From assembly GCA_045866275.1 (NCBI GenBank), contig BAAFRX010000003.1, positions 1 through 64,000 on the forward strand: a stretch of DNA of 64,000 nt, given 5' to 3'. Under the pieces are notes generated by a model that saw nothing but the letters and a program-made list of their open reading frames with translations, searched no databases and was not told the origin of the DNA. Below are positions 35,588 through 44,728 of the stretch, in pieces. The DNA is from Sideroxyarcus sp045866275. Lineage in GTDB: Bacteria > Pseudomonadota > Gammaproteobacteria > Burkholderiales > Gallionellaceae. The position numbers and the translations under genes are program-made. Within the stretch, counting starts at the first letter, position 1; each line of letters opens with the position of its first letter.

Positions 35588-38038
35588 TCATGCACGCGCA
35601 ACGGCAGCCATCAACAGATGCTCTTCCGTTGCGCCGAGTGCTTGAACCTTGAGCTTCTGCACTAGCAGGGTTCCTGATTTCCCGCGCAACTGCTCAACGA
35701 CGCTAACCTTGGCCCCGTAAGCGTCGTAGTAAAAAACGAGTTTGCTGGGCTGCAAGGGTTGACGTTGAGCCTGCTCGATAAGGGATTGAGCCAGCGGATG
35801 GGCTAGGCGATAGATGTGTGCTTCTTCGCTGCGGCGGGGTAATTCATAACGCCCCAGCGGGATTGCAATACCCTCTTTCCCAGCCCCTCTCCCGCTTGCG
35901 GGCGACTGGAGAAAATCGGGCAAGGAATTCAATTTGAAGCCGGTGCTATCTTCATCAAACTCTGCGTGGCCGGTCAAAGAGGCTTGAGTAAAACGCATCA
36001 ACAGGCGTTCCAGCCTGCTCAATGAGTCGCGGGCACTTTGATCGCGCAGGCGCAATCGTTCTTGCACATCCTCGTCAAAGTTTTCCAGCAGCGACTTGCG
36101 GGCGTTGAGCATCGCGTCGTTGATCTCACCAGCCAGGTCGAGCTGGAGTTGTTGGAAAGCGGTATGAATTGCATCCGGGTGGCGGCAGGTTTGATAGATT
36201 TCTGCGATGCGTCGCTCGAAATCGACGCCAGATTCCACCGCTCCCAGCACTTCGTCGCTGGCCCCGAAGACGCCATCGAACAACTGGAATTTCTGCGCGA
36301 GCAGTTCGTAAACCCGTTTGTCAGCCTCGTTCTCCCGGTTCAGGAAGTTGACGACGACAACATCGTGCTTCTGCCCATAGCGATGGCAGCGACCGATGCG
36401 CTGTTCGATGCGCTGCGGGTTCCACGGTAAGTCGTAGTTGATGACCATGGAACAGAACTGCAGGTTGATGCCCTCTGCACCTGCTTCGGTGGCGATCATG
36501 AGGGAACCCTGTTCGCGGAAGTAATCGACCAGCGCGGCGCGGGTATCAGCCGTGCGTGAACCCGTTACGCGGTCGGTGCCTGCATGGCGTTTGATCCATT
36601 CTGTGTAGATGCGGCGCGATCTTTCGTCGCTGTTGGTGCCGTTGAAAAGAACCACGCCGGGCGTGCCCTCGCCAAACTCTGGCGTGCCTGCCAGCAGGTT
36701 GAGCAGGTAGTCCTGAGTGCGTCTCGATTCGGTAAAGATTATGGCTTTCTTGGCGGCCCCCAACTCTTCCAGCTTCTTGAAAGCGACTTTCAGGGCTTGC
36801 AGCAAGGCCATGCCCTTGGCGTTTTCGGTGATGGATACCGCCAAAGAACGGAAAGATTCAAGCTCGGCGATTTCCGCCTTGATGGCGGTAATCTCATTCG
36901 CGGTTTTGGCCTTGCCATTGCTCTGCGCGGAAACATCCATTTCATCGGCCAACTCATCCAGCGCCTCGAAGTCCTGATCCAACTCTTCGGCCAGATCGAC
37001 GCTGGCTGCTTTTTCATCCAGTGCCTGCTTGAGGCGCTTAATGAGCGTTTCCAAGGCACCAGCAATGGCGAACGTTGATGAGGCAAGAAGTTTGCGCAGT
37101 ACGAGTGTGATGAGTTGCCGTTGGCTGTTAGGCAATGCGAATAGCGAATCGCGTTGCAGGTATTCCGAAACGAGGTTGTATAGCTTGGTTTCATCGGCAC
37201 CCGGCATGAACTCTTCCAGCATCGGGATGCGCCGGGTGTATTTCACATAGGCTTCCACCTGGCGGCGCAGGGTGCGCTTGCAGATCGGCTGGATGCGGTT
37301 CTTGAGGGCATCGAAGCTGGCGGCATCCTTGAGCTGGCCGAACTGGGTTTTGAAGCTATCCAGGTCGCCAAACACGCGATCGTCCACGATACTGACCAGC
37401 CCATATAGCTCCAGGAGGGAGTTTTGCAGAGGTGTGGCGGTGAGCAACACCTTGGGGGCGTTTGCCAAGGCTTCCCGCAGGATGTTGGCGGTCTTGTTGT
37501 CCGGCTTGTAAACGTTGCGTAGGCGGTGCGCTTCGTCGATCACCACCAAATCCCAAGGAATGCTCTGCACTTCCTTGGCCTTGCCTGCGGCAAACTGGTA
37601 AGAACAGATAACCACGCTCTTGGACTCGAAAGGATTGTGTGCCCCATCCTTGATGGCCTGCTTGTAGGACTTGGCTTCGAGAATGCCAGCGGTGATGCCG
37701 AACTTGTCGGCCAGTTCTTGATGCCACTGCTTGCGCAGGTTGGCCGGTGCGATAACCAGAATGCGCCGCTTGCGCTCAGCCCAGCGCTGGGCGATCAGCA
37801 GGCCAGCTTCGATGGTTTTGCCCAGCCCCACCTCGTCGGCCAGGATGACGCCCTTGGACAGCGGATTGCTTGAGGCAAATAGTGCAGCGTCGATCTGATG
37901 CGGGTTCAGATCAACTTGCGCATCCATCAGGGCGCTAGCCATGCTCTCCATCGAGTCCGAAGCCGCGCGCAGGGTTAACTGATGCGCGAAATAGGCGAGT
38001 TGATGGGGGCTGTAGCTCATGGGCTTGCGCATTGTCAT
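35588..38038 (-). CDS. SNF2/RapA-type helicase, C-terminus probably shortened
   Basis: 816-residue superfamily 2 ATPase. Motif I is LADEVGLGKTIEAGLL, Ia is ILVIAPANLRKQW, II is VIDEAHRLRN, III is LLTATPLQNS, IV is AIIFTESRRTQDYL, V is IATEAGAEGINLQFCSMVINYDLPWNPQRIEQRIGR, and VI is GRCHRYGQ. The N-terminal MSYSPHQLAYFAHQLTL and VDLNPHQIDAALFA segments are typical of helicases encoded in defence islands, often beside DUF4391 and type III methyltransferase genes. None of those partners is present. The frame ends abruptly after a conserved EEHLLMAAV stretch, after which related proteins as I remember them continue for roughly 100 residues or more. It may be a remnant. Confidence 0.82.
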   Translation of the reverse strand: MTMRKPMSYSPHQLAYFAHQLTLRAASDSMESMASALMDAQVDLNPHQIDAALFASSNPLSKGVILADEVGLGKTIEAGLLIAQRWAERKRRILVIAPANLRKQWHQELADKFGITAGILEAKSYKQAIKDGAHNPFESKSVVICSYQFAAGKAKEVQSIPWDLVVIDEAHRLRNVYKPDNKTANILREALANAPKVLLTATPLQNSLLELYGLVSIVDDRVFGDLDSFKTQFGQLKDAASFDALKNRIQPICKRTLRRQVEAYVKYTRRIPMLEEFMPGADETKLYNLVSEYLQRDSLFALPNSQRQLITLVLRKLLASSTFAIAGALETLIKRLKQALDEKAASVDLAEELDQDFEALDELADEMDVSAQSNGKAKTANEITAIKAEIAELESFRSLAVSITENAKGMALLQALKVAFKKLEELGAAKKAIIFTESRRTQDYLLNLLAGTPEFGEGTPGVVLFNGTNSDERSRRIYTEWIKRHAGTDRVTGSRTADTRAALVDYFREQGSLMIATEAGAEGINLQFCSMVINYDLPWNPQRIEQRIGRCHRYGQKHDVVVVNFLNRENEADKRVYELLAQKFQLFDGVFGASDEVLGAVESGVDFERRIAEIYQTCRHPDAIHTAFQQLQLDLAGEINDAMLNARKSLLENFDEDVQERLRLRDQSARDSLSRLERLLMRFTQASLTGHAEFDEDSTGFKLNSLPDFLQSPASGRGAGKEGIAIPLGRYELPRRSEEAHIYRLAHPLAQSLIEQAQRQPLQPSKLVFYYDAYGAKVSVVEQLRGKSGTLLVQKLKVQALGATEEHLLMAAVARA

Positions 38039-38132
38039 TGGTTATCTTTAAGCTTGCGAGAATCGTTGAGTTGCAACTATGTGTCAACTATCAAGAATAT
38101 ATAGGCAGCGTCCCTCCGCTTCACCTCCCATA

Positions 38133-38175
38133 TTGACATGATACTGAATGTCGGTAAATATAAGCAACTACCGAC
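38133..38175 (+). promoter_or_regulatory. abiE promoter with inverted-repeat operator
   Basis: A perfect -35 TTGACA (38133-38138) and TAAATA (38155-38160) are 16 bases apart. A perfect inverted repeat GTCGGTA (38150-38156) / TACCGAC (38169-38175) straddles the -10 box and transcription start. Studied AbiEi antitoxins repress their own promoter by binding inverted repeats, so this is a good operator candidate. The promoter position also argues for the downstream ATG of abiEi. Confidence 0.6.
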
Positions 38176-38189
38176 GATATGTATCAGAC

Positions 38190-38792
38190 ATGGAAACCTC
38201 CAAAGTCATGCAGGTTCTGAGACTCGCCAAGCAGGCAGGCGTTATTCGCGCCCGAGACCTTGAGCCGCACAGCATACCCCGCACCTATCTTGCCCGCCTG
38301 TGCAATGCGGGCAGGCTCCAGCGTCTTGGGCGCGGCCTTTATATGCTGGCCGATAGCGCCATCACTACCAATCATAGTCTGGGTGAGGCTGCTAAACGTG
38401 TGCCCCATGGTGTGATCTGCCTGCTCTCGGCACTGCGGTTTCATAGTGTCACCACACAAGCTCCATTCGAAGTCTGGATAGCGATTGAAAACAAAGCGCG
38501 CGCGCCAGCCGCCAAGGAAACGCCGATGCGCGTCGTCCGATTCTCTGGGCAGGCGCTAGAGTCCGGCATAGAAACGCACGTGATAGACGGTGTGCCAACC
38601 CGAATCTATTCACTCGCAAAAACCATCGCCGATTGTTTCAAGTACCGGAACAAGATCGGCCTGGACGTAGCTGTGGAAGCGCTGAGGGAGAGTTGGCGTG
38701 CCCGTAAATGCACAATGGACGAACTTTGGCGTTACGCGGCAATCTGCCGGGTATCCAATGTAATGCGTCCCTATCTGGAAACACTGACATGA
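38190..38792 (+). CDS. abiEi: AbiEi-family antitoxin of a type IV toxin-antitoxin system
   Basis: 200-residue protein with an N-terminal winged-helix domain (METSKVMQVLRLAKQAGVIRARDLE and IPRTYLARLCNAGRLQRLGRGLYML). This is followed by the AbiEi C-terminal domain (VCLLSALRFH-like segment ICLLSALRFHSVTTQ, PTRIYSLAKTIADCFKYRNKIGLDVAVEALR). AbiEi neutralises the toxin indirectly and autoregulates the operon. I chose the ATG at 38190 because an earlier one at 38148 would lie within the promoter. The stop overlaps the abiEii start by four bases. Confidence 0.88.
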   Translation: METSKVMQVLRLAKQAGVIRARDLEPHSIPRTYLARLCNAGRLQRLGRGLYMLADSAITTNHSLGEAAKRVPHGVICLLSALRFHSVTTQAPFEVWIAIENKARAPAAKETPMRVVRFSGQALESGIETHVIDGVPTRIYSLAKTIADCFKYRNKIGLDVAVEALRESWRARKCTMDELWRYAAICRVSNVMRPYLETLT

Positions 38793-39724
38793 GCGTAGGT
38801 CAACCGAGTAACCTCCCCGCCTCCGTGCGCCAACGGCTGCTGAATATCGCCAAACGCGATGGCGAGGCATTCGATCTGGTGCTGACGCGTTATACCTTGG
38901 AACGCCTCTTGTATCGCTTGGGGCAATCCCAATACCACGGCCAGTTTCTGCTCAAGGGGGCGATGCTGTTTGCCGTGTGGGGTGGAGAGGCGCACCGCCC
39001 GACCCGTGACGTTGACCTGCTTGGATTCGGATCCAGCGAGTTGCCGCAGGTGGTGCAGATTTTTCAGGACATCTGCCAAGTGTCGGTGGAGCCGGATGGA
39101 CTGGAGTTTCTTCCCGACACCATGCGCGCGATAGAAATCCGCGAGGATCAGGAGTACCAAGGTGTGCGCGTGTCATTTGAAGCGCGCTTGGGAAATGCCG
39201 TTATCCCAATCCAGATTGATATTGGCTACGGCGATGCCGTGACACCCGCACCGGAAGATATTACTTACCCCACCGTACTGGATTTTTCCGCACCCAAGCT
39301 GCGCGCATATCCAATCTACTCCGTGGTCGCGGAGAAATTCCAGGCCATGGTTTGGCTCGGCATCGCCAATAGCCGCATGAAGGATTTCTATGACATCTGG
39401 ATCATCATGCAGAAATTTCCGCTTGAGGGGCAGGTTCTGCGCGCTGCAATCGAGGCCACCTTTGCGCGTCGCCAAACGCCGTTGCCGACCGAGGCGCCTT
39501 TGGCCCTGACCCAGGCATTTGCCAACGATGCGGCAAAGCAGACCCAGTGGAAAGCGTTTCTGCGCAAGAACGTATTGCCGGTGGATAACCTGACGTTCCC
39601 CGACATCATCACAGCATTGCATGATTTCCTGATGCCGCCGACACTGGCATCTGCCAAGGGATTGACCTTCGATGCCCAATGGCCCGCTGGCGGACCGTGG
39701 CAAAGCAAGACGGAACAAGCCTAG
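38789..39724 (+). CDS. abiEii: AbiEii nucleotidyltransferase toxin
   Basis: 311-residue nucleotidyltransferase-like toxin of the AbiEii/DUF1814 family. The active-site region is FLLKGAMLFAVW followed by RPTRDVDLLGFG, giving the expected K-G-x-x-L and R-x-x-x-D-x-D metal-binding pattern. Further family motifs are YPIYSVVAEKFQAMVWLG and SRMKDFYDIWII. Related toxins transfer nucleotides to tRNA acceptor ends and stall growth, giving phage abortive infection. The frame is intact and translationally coupled to abiEi, so the pair may be functional. Confidence 0.9.
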   Translation: MSVGQPSNLPASVRQRLLNIAKRDGEAFDLVLTRYTLERLLYRLGQSQYHGQFLLKGAMLFAVWGGEAHRPTRDVDLLGFGSSELPQVVQIFQDICQVSVEPDGLEFLPDTMRAIEIREDQEYQGVRVSFEARLGNAVIPIQIDIGYGDAVTPAPEDITYPTVLDFSAPKLRAYPIYSVVAEKFQAMVWLGIANSRMKDFYDIWIIMQKFPLEGQVLRAAIEATFARRQTPLPTEAPLALTQAFANDAAKQTQWKAFLRKNVLPVDNLTFPDIITALHDFLMPPTLASAKGLTFDAQWPAGGPWQSKTEQA

Positions 39725-39754
39725 CCTCCTCCTGTTTCCTTTCCAAAGAAAGGG

Positions 39755-39910
39755 GTACGCCATTCCTTTGCTACGCACCTGCTGCAAAACGGCTACCATA
39801 TCCGCACCGTGCGGGAACTGCTCGGTCATTCCGATGTTTCCACCACGATGATTTACACGCATGTCCTGAACAAGGGTGGCAAGGGTGCGGTGAGTCCGCT
39901 GGATCGGTAG
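39755..39910 (+). pseudogene. 3' fragment of a tyrosine recombinase (integron/XerC-like integrase)
   Basis: 51 codons and a stop encode only the C-terminal catalytic end of a tyrosine recombinase: RHSFATHLLQNGYHIRTV contains the conserved R-H of the R-H-R box, LLGHSDVSTTMIYTHVL contains the final H and the catalytic Tyr. The tail GGKGAVSPLDR is typical of integron-type and related integrases. No start codon or N-terminal part is present. It lies 30 bases after abiEii and 35 bases before nagZ, and marks the right edge of the island. Confidence 0.85.
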
Positions 39911-39945
39911 TTGCAACAATTTCAATCTGATTATCAGGAGTGCCT

Positions 39946-40995
39946 ATGGGGATCGGTCCGGTGATGCTGGACGTGGCGGGAACGACGTTGACGCCGGAGG
40001 ACGAGGCGCGGCTTACGCATCCGCTGGTGGGCGGGGTGATCCTGTTCGCGCGCAACTATGAATCCCCGGCGCAGCTCGCCGAGCTGACCGCGCGCATCCA
40101 TGCGCTGCGCACGCCGCCGTTGCTGATCGCGGTGGACCACGAAGGCGGCCGGGTGCAGCGTTTCCGCGAGGGGTTCACCCGCATCCCGCCCATGCGCGAA
40201 CTGGGCAAGCTGTGGGATGACCAGCCGAAACGCGCCAAGGCCTTGGCGCAGGAAGTCGGTTTCGTGCTCGGCGCGGAATTGCGCGCCTGCGGCGTGGATT
40301 TCAGTTTCACGCCGGTGCTGGACGTGGATTACGGCGCGAGCAGCGTGATCGGAGACCGCGCGTTTCACGCCGAACCGCAGGCCATCGCCGAACTGGCGCA
40401 CGGCCTGTTGCTGGGGCTGAAGCAGGCCGGCATGCCGGCCGTGGGCAAACATTTTCCGGGACACGGCTTCGTGTGCGCCGACTCCCACCTCGATATTCCG
40501 GTCGATGAGCGCGGCTACACCGACATCGAACTGTGCGACCTCGTTCCGTTCCGCCAGATGATCGGATTCGGCCTGACTGCGGTGATGCCGGCGCATGTCA
40601 TCTATCCCAAAGTCGATCCGCGTCCGGCGGGTTTTTCCAAAGTCTGGCTGCAGGACATCCTGCGCGGCGAGCTGGGATTCGACGGCTGCATCTTCAGCGA
40701 CGACCTTTCCATGGAGGGGGCGACCGTGGCGGGCGGCATCGTCGAGCGCGCCGAGGCGGCCCTGCAGGCCGGTTGCGACATGGTGCTGGTGTGCAACCGG
40801 CCGGATTCGGCAGACGCGTTGTTGGCCGGCCTGAAGTGGGAGATGAATGCCGCCAGCCGCGCCCGCCTGGCGCAGATGCGCGGCCATGCCCATCCCCGCC
40901 CCCGCGCGGAGCTGCATGAGGATGCGGAGTTCCTTAAAGCCCTGCACGACATCGCCAAAGTGGGCATGAGCGCAGGCGAGTTGCCGCTGGGGTAA
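39946..40995 (+). CDS. nagZ: Beta-N-acetylglucosaminidase NagZ
   Basis: 349-residue GH3 enzyme that removes N-acetylglucosamine from anhydromuropeptides during cytoplasmic cell-wall recycling. It has AVDHEGGRVQRFREGF, KHFPGHGFVCADSHLD (the catalytic His/Asp loop typical of NagZ) and the nucleophile Asp in FSDDLSMEGA. There is no signal peptide. AGGAG is placed five bases before the ATG at 39946. Island DNA ends immediately upstream, so its native promoter may have been replaced. Confidence 0.94.
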   Translation: MGIGPVMLDVAGTTLTPEDEARLTHPLVGGVILFARNYESPAQLAELTARIHALRTPPLLIAVDHEGGRVQRFREGFTRIPPMRELGKLWDDQPKRAKALAQEVGFVLGAELRACGVDFSFTPVLDVDYGASSVIGDRAFHAEPQAIAELAHGLLLGLKQAGMPAVGKHFPGHGFVCADSHLDIPVDERGYTDIELCDLVPFRQMIGFGLTAVMPAHVIYPKVDPRPAGFSKVWLQDILRGELGFDGCIFSDDLSMEGATVAGGIVERAEAALQAGCDMVLVCNRPDSADALLAGLKWEMNAASRARLAQMRGHAHPRPRAELHEDAEFLKALHDIAKVGMSAGELPLG

Positions 40996-41070
40996 CGCGT
41001 TGTCGGACTGGCTATTTGCCGGGGTGCTTGCGATAATCCGCGCTGCCATTTCCCGCTTCACCATCGAACC

Positions 41071-42102
41071 ATGAGTGAATTCCAATCAAGCCTGCTGATT
41101 ATTGCCCTCGTCGTTGTCGCCGCAGTCTGGGCCTACGGCTGGTGGCAACAATGGCGCTACCGGCGCACCCTGAATCGCATCGAACCCCCACCGGTCGCGG
41201 CCGGGGCTGCGGCGCAGGAACACGGTGCGGCGCCGGCGCCGGAACGCGAGCATTTCATCGGCGCCGGCGCGCCCGCGCCCTGTACCCTGCTGGACGAGCA
41301 GACCGATTACATCGTCAGCATGACCCCGAAATTCCCGCTGAATGCGCAGGCGCTGGCACGCGTCTGGGAGCGCCGTTTCGATTTCGGCAAAACCCTGCGC
41401 GCCTGCGGTTGCAATGCGGCAAACGGCACCTGGGAGCGCATCATCCCGGAGAGCGCTCCCGCCTATTCGGAATTGCGGATCGGACTGCAACTGGTCGATC
41501 GCGACGGGGCGATCAGCGCGACACGGCTGGCCGAATTCCGCGAACTGATGGGCGAGATCGGGCGCAAGGAAGATGCCGACATGGTGCTGCCGCTGGCGGA
41601 TGACGCCATGGAGCGCGCGCGCGAACTGGATGCCTTCTGCGCCGAAGTCGATCAGATGATCGGGCTCAACCTGGTGTGCGGTGCCGACCGCCCCCTGTTT
41701 GCCAGCGATGTGGCGGGCGTGGTGCAGCCGATGGGCATGAGCCTGCAGGCCGACGGGACGTTCCACCTGTTCGCCCCCGATGGCGCCACGCTGTTCACCC
41801 TGGGCGTTTCCGACGGCACCCCGTTCCAGCATCACACCCTTGACCAGATGCGCGTGACCAGCCTGACCCTGGTGCTGGACATTCCGCGCGTGAGCGATGC
41901 GGCCAGGCGTTTCGACGAGATGACCCTGTTCGCGATGGAGCTGGCCACCGCCTTGCGCGCCACCCTGGTGGACGATCAGCAGGTGCTGCTCGGCAAGGGT
42001 GCGCTGGAGCAAATCCGCATTCGAGTCGCCTCGGTCGAACAGCGCATGGTGCAAGGCGGCATCGCACCCGGCAGCGCCCAGGCGATGCGCCTGTTCGCCT
42101 GA
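41071..42102 (+). CDS. zipA: ZipA-like cell division protein
   Basis: 343-residue protein with a single N-terminal membrane helix (LLIIALVVVAAVWAYGWW, residues 8-25). A basic patch (WRYRRTLNR), a Pro/Ala-rich linker and the ZipA C-terminal FtsZ-binding domain follow (GMSLQADGTFHLFAPDGATLFTLG, LVLDIPRVSDAARRFDEMTLFA). ZipA tethers FtsZ to the inner membrane. The linker is shorter than in E. coli. The gene is directly followed by ligA with a one-base overlap (TGATG), the usual zipA-ligA order. Confidence 0.85.
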   Translation: MSEFQSSLLIIALVVVAAVWAYGWWQQWRYRRTLNRIEPPPVAAGAAAQEHGAAPAPEREHFIGAGAPAPCTLLDEQTDYIVSMTPKFPLNAQALARVWERRFDFGKTLRACGCNAANGTWERIIPESAPAYSELRIGLQLVDRDGAISATRLAEFRELMGEIGRKEDADMVLPLADDAMERARELDAFCAEVDQMIGLNLVCGADRPLFASDVAGVVQPMGMSLQADGTFHLFAPDGATLFTLGVSDGTPFQHHTLDQMRVTSLTLVLDIPRVSDAARRFDEMTLFAMELATALRATLVDDQQVLLGKGALEQIRIRVASVEQRMVQGGIAPGSAQAMRLFA

Positions 42103-44150
42103 TGGCAAATCAGGAAGCAATGCGCCGCGCTGCCCGGTTGCGCCGGGAGATCGCGGAATACGACGACTGGTATTACGTAAAGGATGCGCCGCGCATTCCC
42201 GACGCGGAATACGACAAGCTGTTCCGCGAACTGCAAGACCTTGAAGCAAATTACCCTGAACTGCGGACGCCGGATTCGCCCACGCAACGCGTAGCTGGCC
42301 GTGTGCTGGACGGCTTTGCGCCGGTGCGCCATGCCGTGCCCATGCTCTCCATCCGCACCGAGACCGACACCGCAGCCAGCGGCGCCTTCAGCTTCGATGC
42401 GCGGGTGAAGAACACGCTGGAAACGGTGGACGAGATCGAATACAACTGCGAACTCAAGTTCGACGGGCTTGCCATCAACCTGCGCTACGAGCGCGGCGTG
42501 CTGGTGCAGGCGGCCACGCGCGGCGACGGCGAGACCGGCGAGGACGTGACGCAGAACATCCGCACCATCCGCTGCATCCCGCTGCATCTGAAAGACTGCA
42601 AGGCGGAGATTCTCGAAGTTCGCGGCGAGGTGTACATGAGCCGCCGCGATTTTAACCGCTACAACGAAAAGCAGCGCGCGCAAGGCTTGCCCACGCTGGT
42701 CAATCCGCGCAACGGTGCGGCGGGTACGATCCGACAGCTCGATCCCAAGCTGTCGGCGCAGCGTCCGCTCTCGTTCTTCGCCTATGGTCTGGGTGAAGTG
42801 CGGGGCTGGGAGCCGCCCGCCACCCACAGCGCCATCCTCGATGCCTTGCAATCCTTCGGACTGCCGGTGTGCGACGAGCGCGCGGTGGTGCGGGGTGCGC
42901 AGGCGCTGGCCGATTTCCATCAGCGCGTCGCAGCCAAACGCGATGCGCTGCCGTTCGACATCGACGGCGTGGTGTACAAGGTCAACAGCCGCGCCCTGCA
43001 AAAACAGCTCGGCTTCGTCTCGCGCGAGCCGCGCTGGGCCGTGGCGCACAAATATCCGGCGGAAGAACAATTGACCGTGCTGCGCGACATCGAAATCCAG
43101 GTCGGGCGCACCGGAAAACTGACCCCGGTCGCCAAGCTGGTGCCGGTGTTCGTCGGCGGCACCACGGTCAGCAACGCCACCCTGCACAACGAGGACGAGA
43201 TCCGGCGCAAGGACGTGCACATCGGCGACACCGTGATCGTGCGCCGCGCCGGCGACGTGATTCCGGAAGTGGTCGGCGTGGTGCTGGCGCGCCGCCCCGC
43301 AGATGCGCGCCCCTTCGTGATGCCGACGGCCTGCCCGGTGTGCGGCAGCCATGTGGTGCGCGAAGAAGGCGAGGCCGACGCGCGCTGCACCGGCGGATTG
43401 TATTGCCCCGCGCAACGCAAGCAGGCGCTCTTGCACTTTGCTTCGCGCCGCGCGATGGACATCGAAGGCCTGGGCGACAAGCTGGTGGACCAGCTGGTGG
43501 ACGAGGGCATCATCCACTCGCTGCCCGACCTGTACCGCCTCGATGTGGCGACGCTGGCCGCGCTGGAGCGCATGGCGGAGAAGAGCGCGCAGAATCTGGT
43601 CGGCGCGCTGGAAAAAAGCAAACACACCACGCTCAACCGTTTCCTGTTCGCCTTGGGCATACGCCATGTGGGCGAGACCACGGCCAAGGACCTGGCGCGC
43701 CATTTCGGCAAGCTGGAGGCCATCATGGATGCAGGCATCGAGCAGTTGTTGCAGGTGCCCGACGTCGGTCCGGTGGTGGCGCAGAGCATCGTCGATTTCT
43801 TTGCCGAGGCGCACAACAAGGAAGTCGTGAACGAGTTGCGCAAGCTGGGGGCGCGCTGGGAAGAACATGAGGGCACGGCCGACCAGGTCTTGCCGCTCAC
43901 CGGCAAGACCTTCGTGCTCACCGGCACGCTGCCGACGATGAGCCGCGACGAGGCGAAAGCGAAACTGGAAGCGCTCGGCGCCAAGGTGGCGGGTTCGGTG
44001 TCGAAGAAGACCTCGTGCGTGGTGGCGGGTGCCGAGGCGGGCAGCAAGCTCGACCGCGCGCGCGAACTGAACGTGCCGGTGTGGGACGAGGCGGCGCTGC
44101 TGGGATTGTTGCATGACAGTGAGAGCAACAGGAAAAACGCGTCGGGTTAA
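42102..44150 (+). CDS. ligA: NAD+-dependent DNA ligase LigA
   Basis: 682-residue replicative DNA ligase. The N-terminal Ia domain binds NAD (YYVKDAPRIPDAEYDKLFREL). The adenylation Lys is in CELKFDGLAINLRYERG. An OB fold follows, then a four-Cys zinc finger (CPVCG, CTGGLYC), helix-hairpin-helix repeats and a C-terminal BRCT domain (LTGKTFVLTGTLPTMSRDEAK). The last four or so residues (ASG and the stop) are encoded by a dispersed repeat that runs into the gene, so the native end has been altered slightly. Confidence 0.96.
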   Translation: MANQEAMRRAARLRREIAEYDDWYYVKDAPRIPDAEYDKLFRELQDLEANYPELRTPDSPTQRVAGRVLDGFAPVRHAVPMLSIRTETDTAASGAFSFDARVKNTLETVDEIEYNCELKFDGLAINLRYERGVLVQAATRGDGETGEDVTQNIRTIRCIPLHLKDCKAEILEVRGEVYMSRRDFNRYNEKQRAQGLPTLVNPRNGAAGTIRQLDPKLSAQRPLSFFAYGLGEVRGWEPPATHSAILDALQSFGLPVCDERAVVRGAQALADFHQRVAAKRDALPFDIDGVVYKVNSRALQKQLGFVSREPRWAVAHKYPAEEQLTVLRDIEIQVGRTGKLTPVAKLVPVFVGGTTVSNATLHNEDEIRRKDVHIGDTVIVRRAGDVIPEVVGVVLARRPADARPFVMPTACPVCGSHVVREEGEADARCTGGLYCPAQRKQALLHFASRRAMDIEGLGDKLVDQLVDEGIIHSLPDLYRLDVATLAALERMAEKSAQNLVGALEKSKHTTLNRFLFALGIRHVGETTAKDLARHFGKLEAIMDAGIEQLLQVPDVGPVVAQSIVDFFAEAHNKEVVNELRKLGARWEEHEGTADQVLPLTGKTFVLTGTLPTMSRDEAKAKLEALGAKVAGSVSKKTSCVVAGAEAGSKLDRARELNVPVWDEAALLGLLHDSESNRKNASG

Positions 44151-44163
44151 AACCCGACCCACA
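44141..44163 (+). repeat. Copy of the GTCGGGTT/AACCCGAC repeat at the end of ligA
   Basis: GTCGGGTTAAAACCCGAC is followed by CCACA, identical to bases 5491-5513. The ligA stop codon (TAA at 44148-44150) lies in the repeat loop. Confidence 0.8.
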
Positions 44164-44178
44164 GGGAGGTGGCGGGAG

Positions 44179-44727
44179 ATGTTGAACACGCAGCAGGCAC
44201 GAGAAATCCTGGCGAATGCCGATCTTTTGTGCGCCGCGGACACGGTGCAAACCGCGCTGCACCGCGTCGCCGCCGAGATCAACGCGTCGCTCGCCGATCA
44301 GCATCCGCTGGTGCTGTCGGTGATGGGGGGCGCGGTGGTGTTCAGCGGACAGTTGCTGCCTTTGCTCGACTTTCCGCTCGACTTCGACTATCTGCATGTC
44401 TCGCGCTACGGCAATGCCCAGCGCGGCGGGGAATTGCACTGGAAAGTCGCGCCGCGCGAGAATGTGCAGGGCAAGACCGTGCTGGTGCTGGACGACATCC
44501 TCGACGAGGGCGAGACCCTGCATGCGATAAAACAGCGCGTGCTGGAACTCGGCGCGACCGCGTTTTACAGCGCGGTGTTCGCGGACAAGGACACCGGCAA
44601 GGTAAAACCCATCCGCGCAGACTTCGTCGGTCTGACATTGCCGAACCGTTTCGTGTTCGGTTACGGCATGGACATACACGGCGCGTGGCGCAATCTGCCC
44701 GCGATCTACGCAGTCAAGGAGAACTGA
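44179..44727 (+). CDS. hpt: Hypoxanthine-guanine phosphoribosyltransferase
   Basis: 182-residue purine phosphoribosyltransferase that makes IMP or GMP from the free base and PRPP. The PRPP-binding loop is VLVLDDILDEGETL and the pyrophosphate loop is VMGGAVVFSG. FADKDTGKVKPIRADFVGLTLPNRFVFGYGMD carries the base-contacting Lys and the C-terminal Mg site. The short-hinged N-terminus matches hypoxanthine-type enzymes of betaproteobacteria. The start at 44179 follows GGGAGG at a normal distance. One base separates it from the phosphorylase gene. Confidence 0.88.
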   Translation: MLNTQQAREILANADLLCAADTVQTALHRVAAEINASLADQHPLVLSVMGGAVVFSGQLLPLLDFPLDFDYLHVSRYGNAQRGGELHWKVAPRENVQGKTVLVLDDILDEGETLHAIKQRVLELGATAFYSAVFADKDTGKVKPIRADFVGLTLPNRFVFGYGMDIHGAWRNLPAIYAVKEN

Positions 44728-44728
44728 A

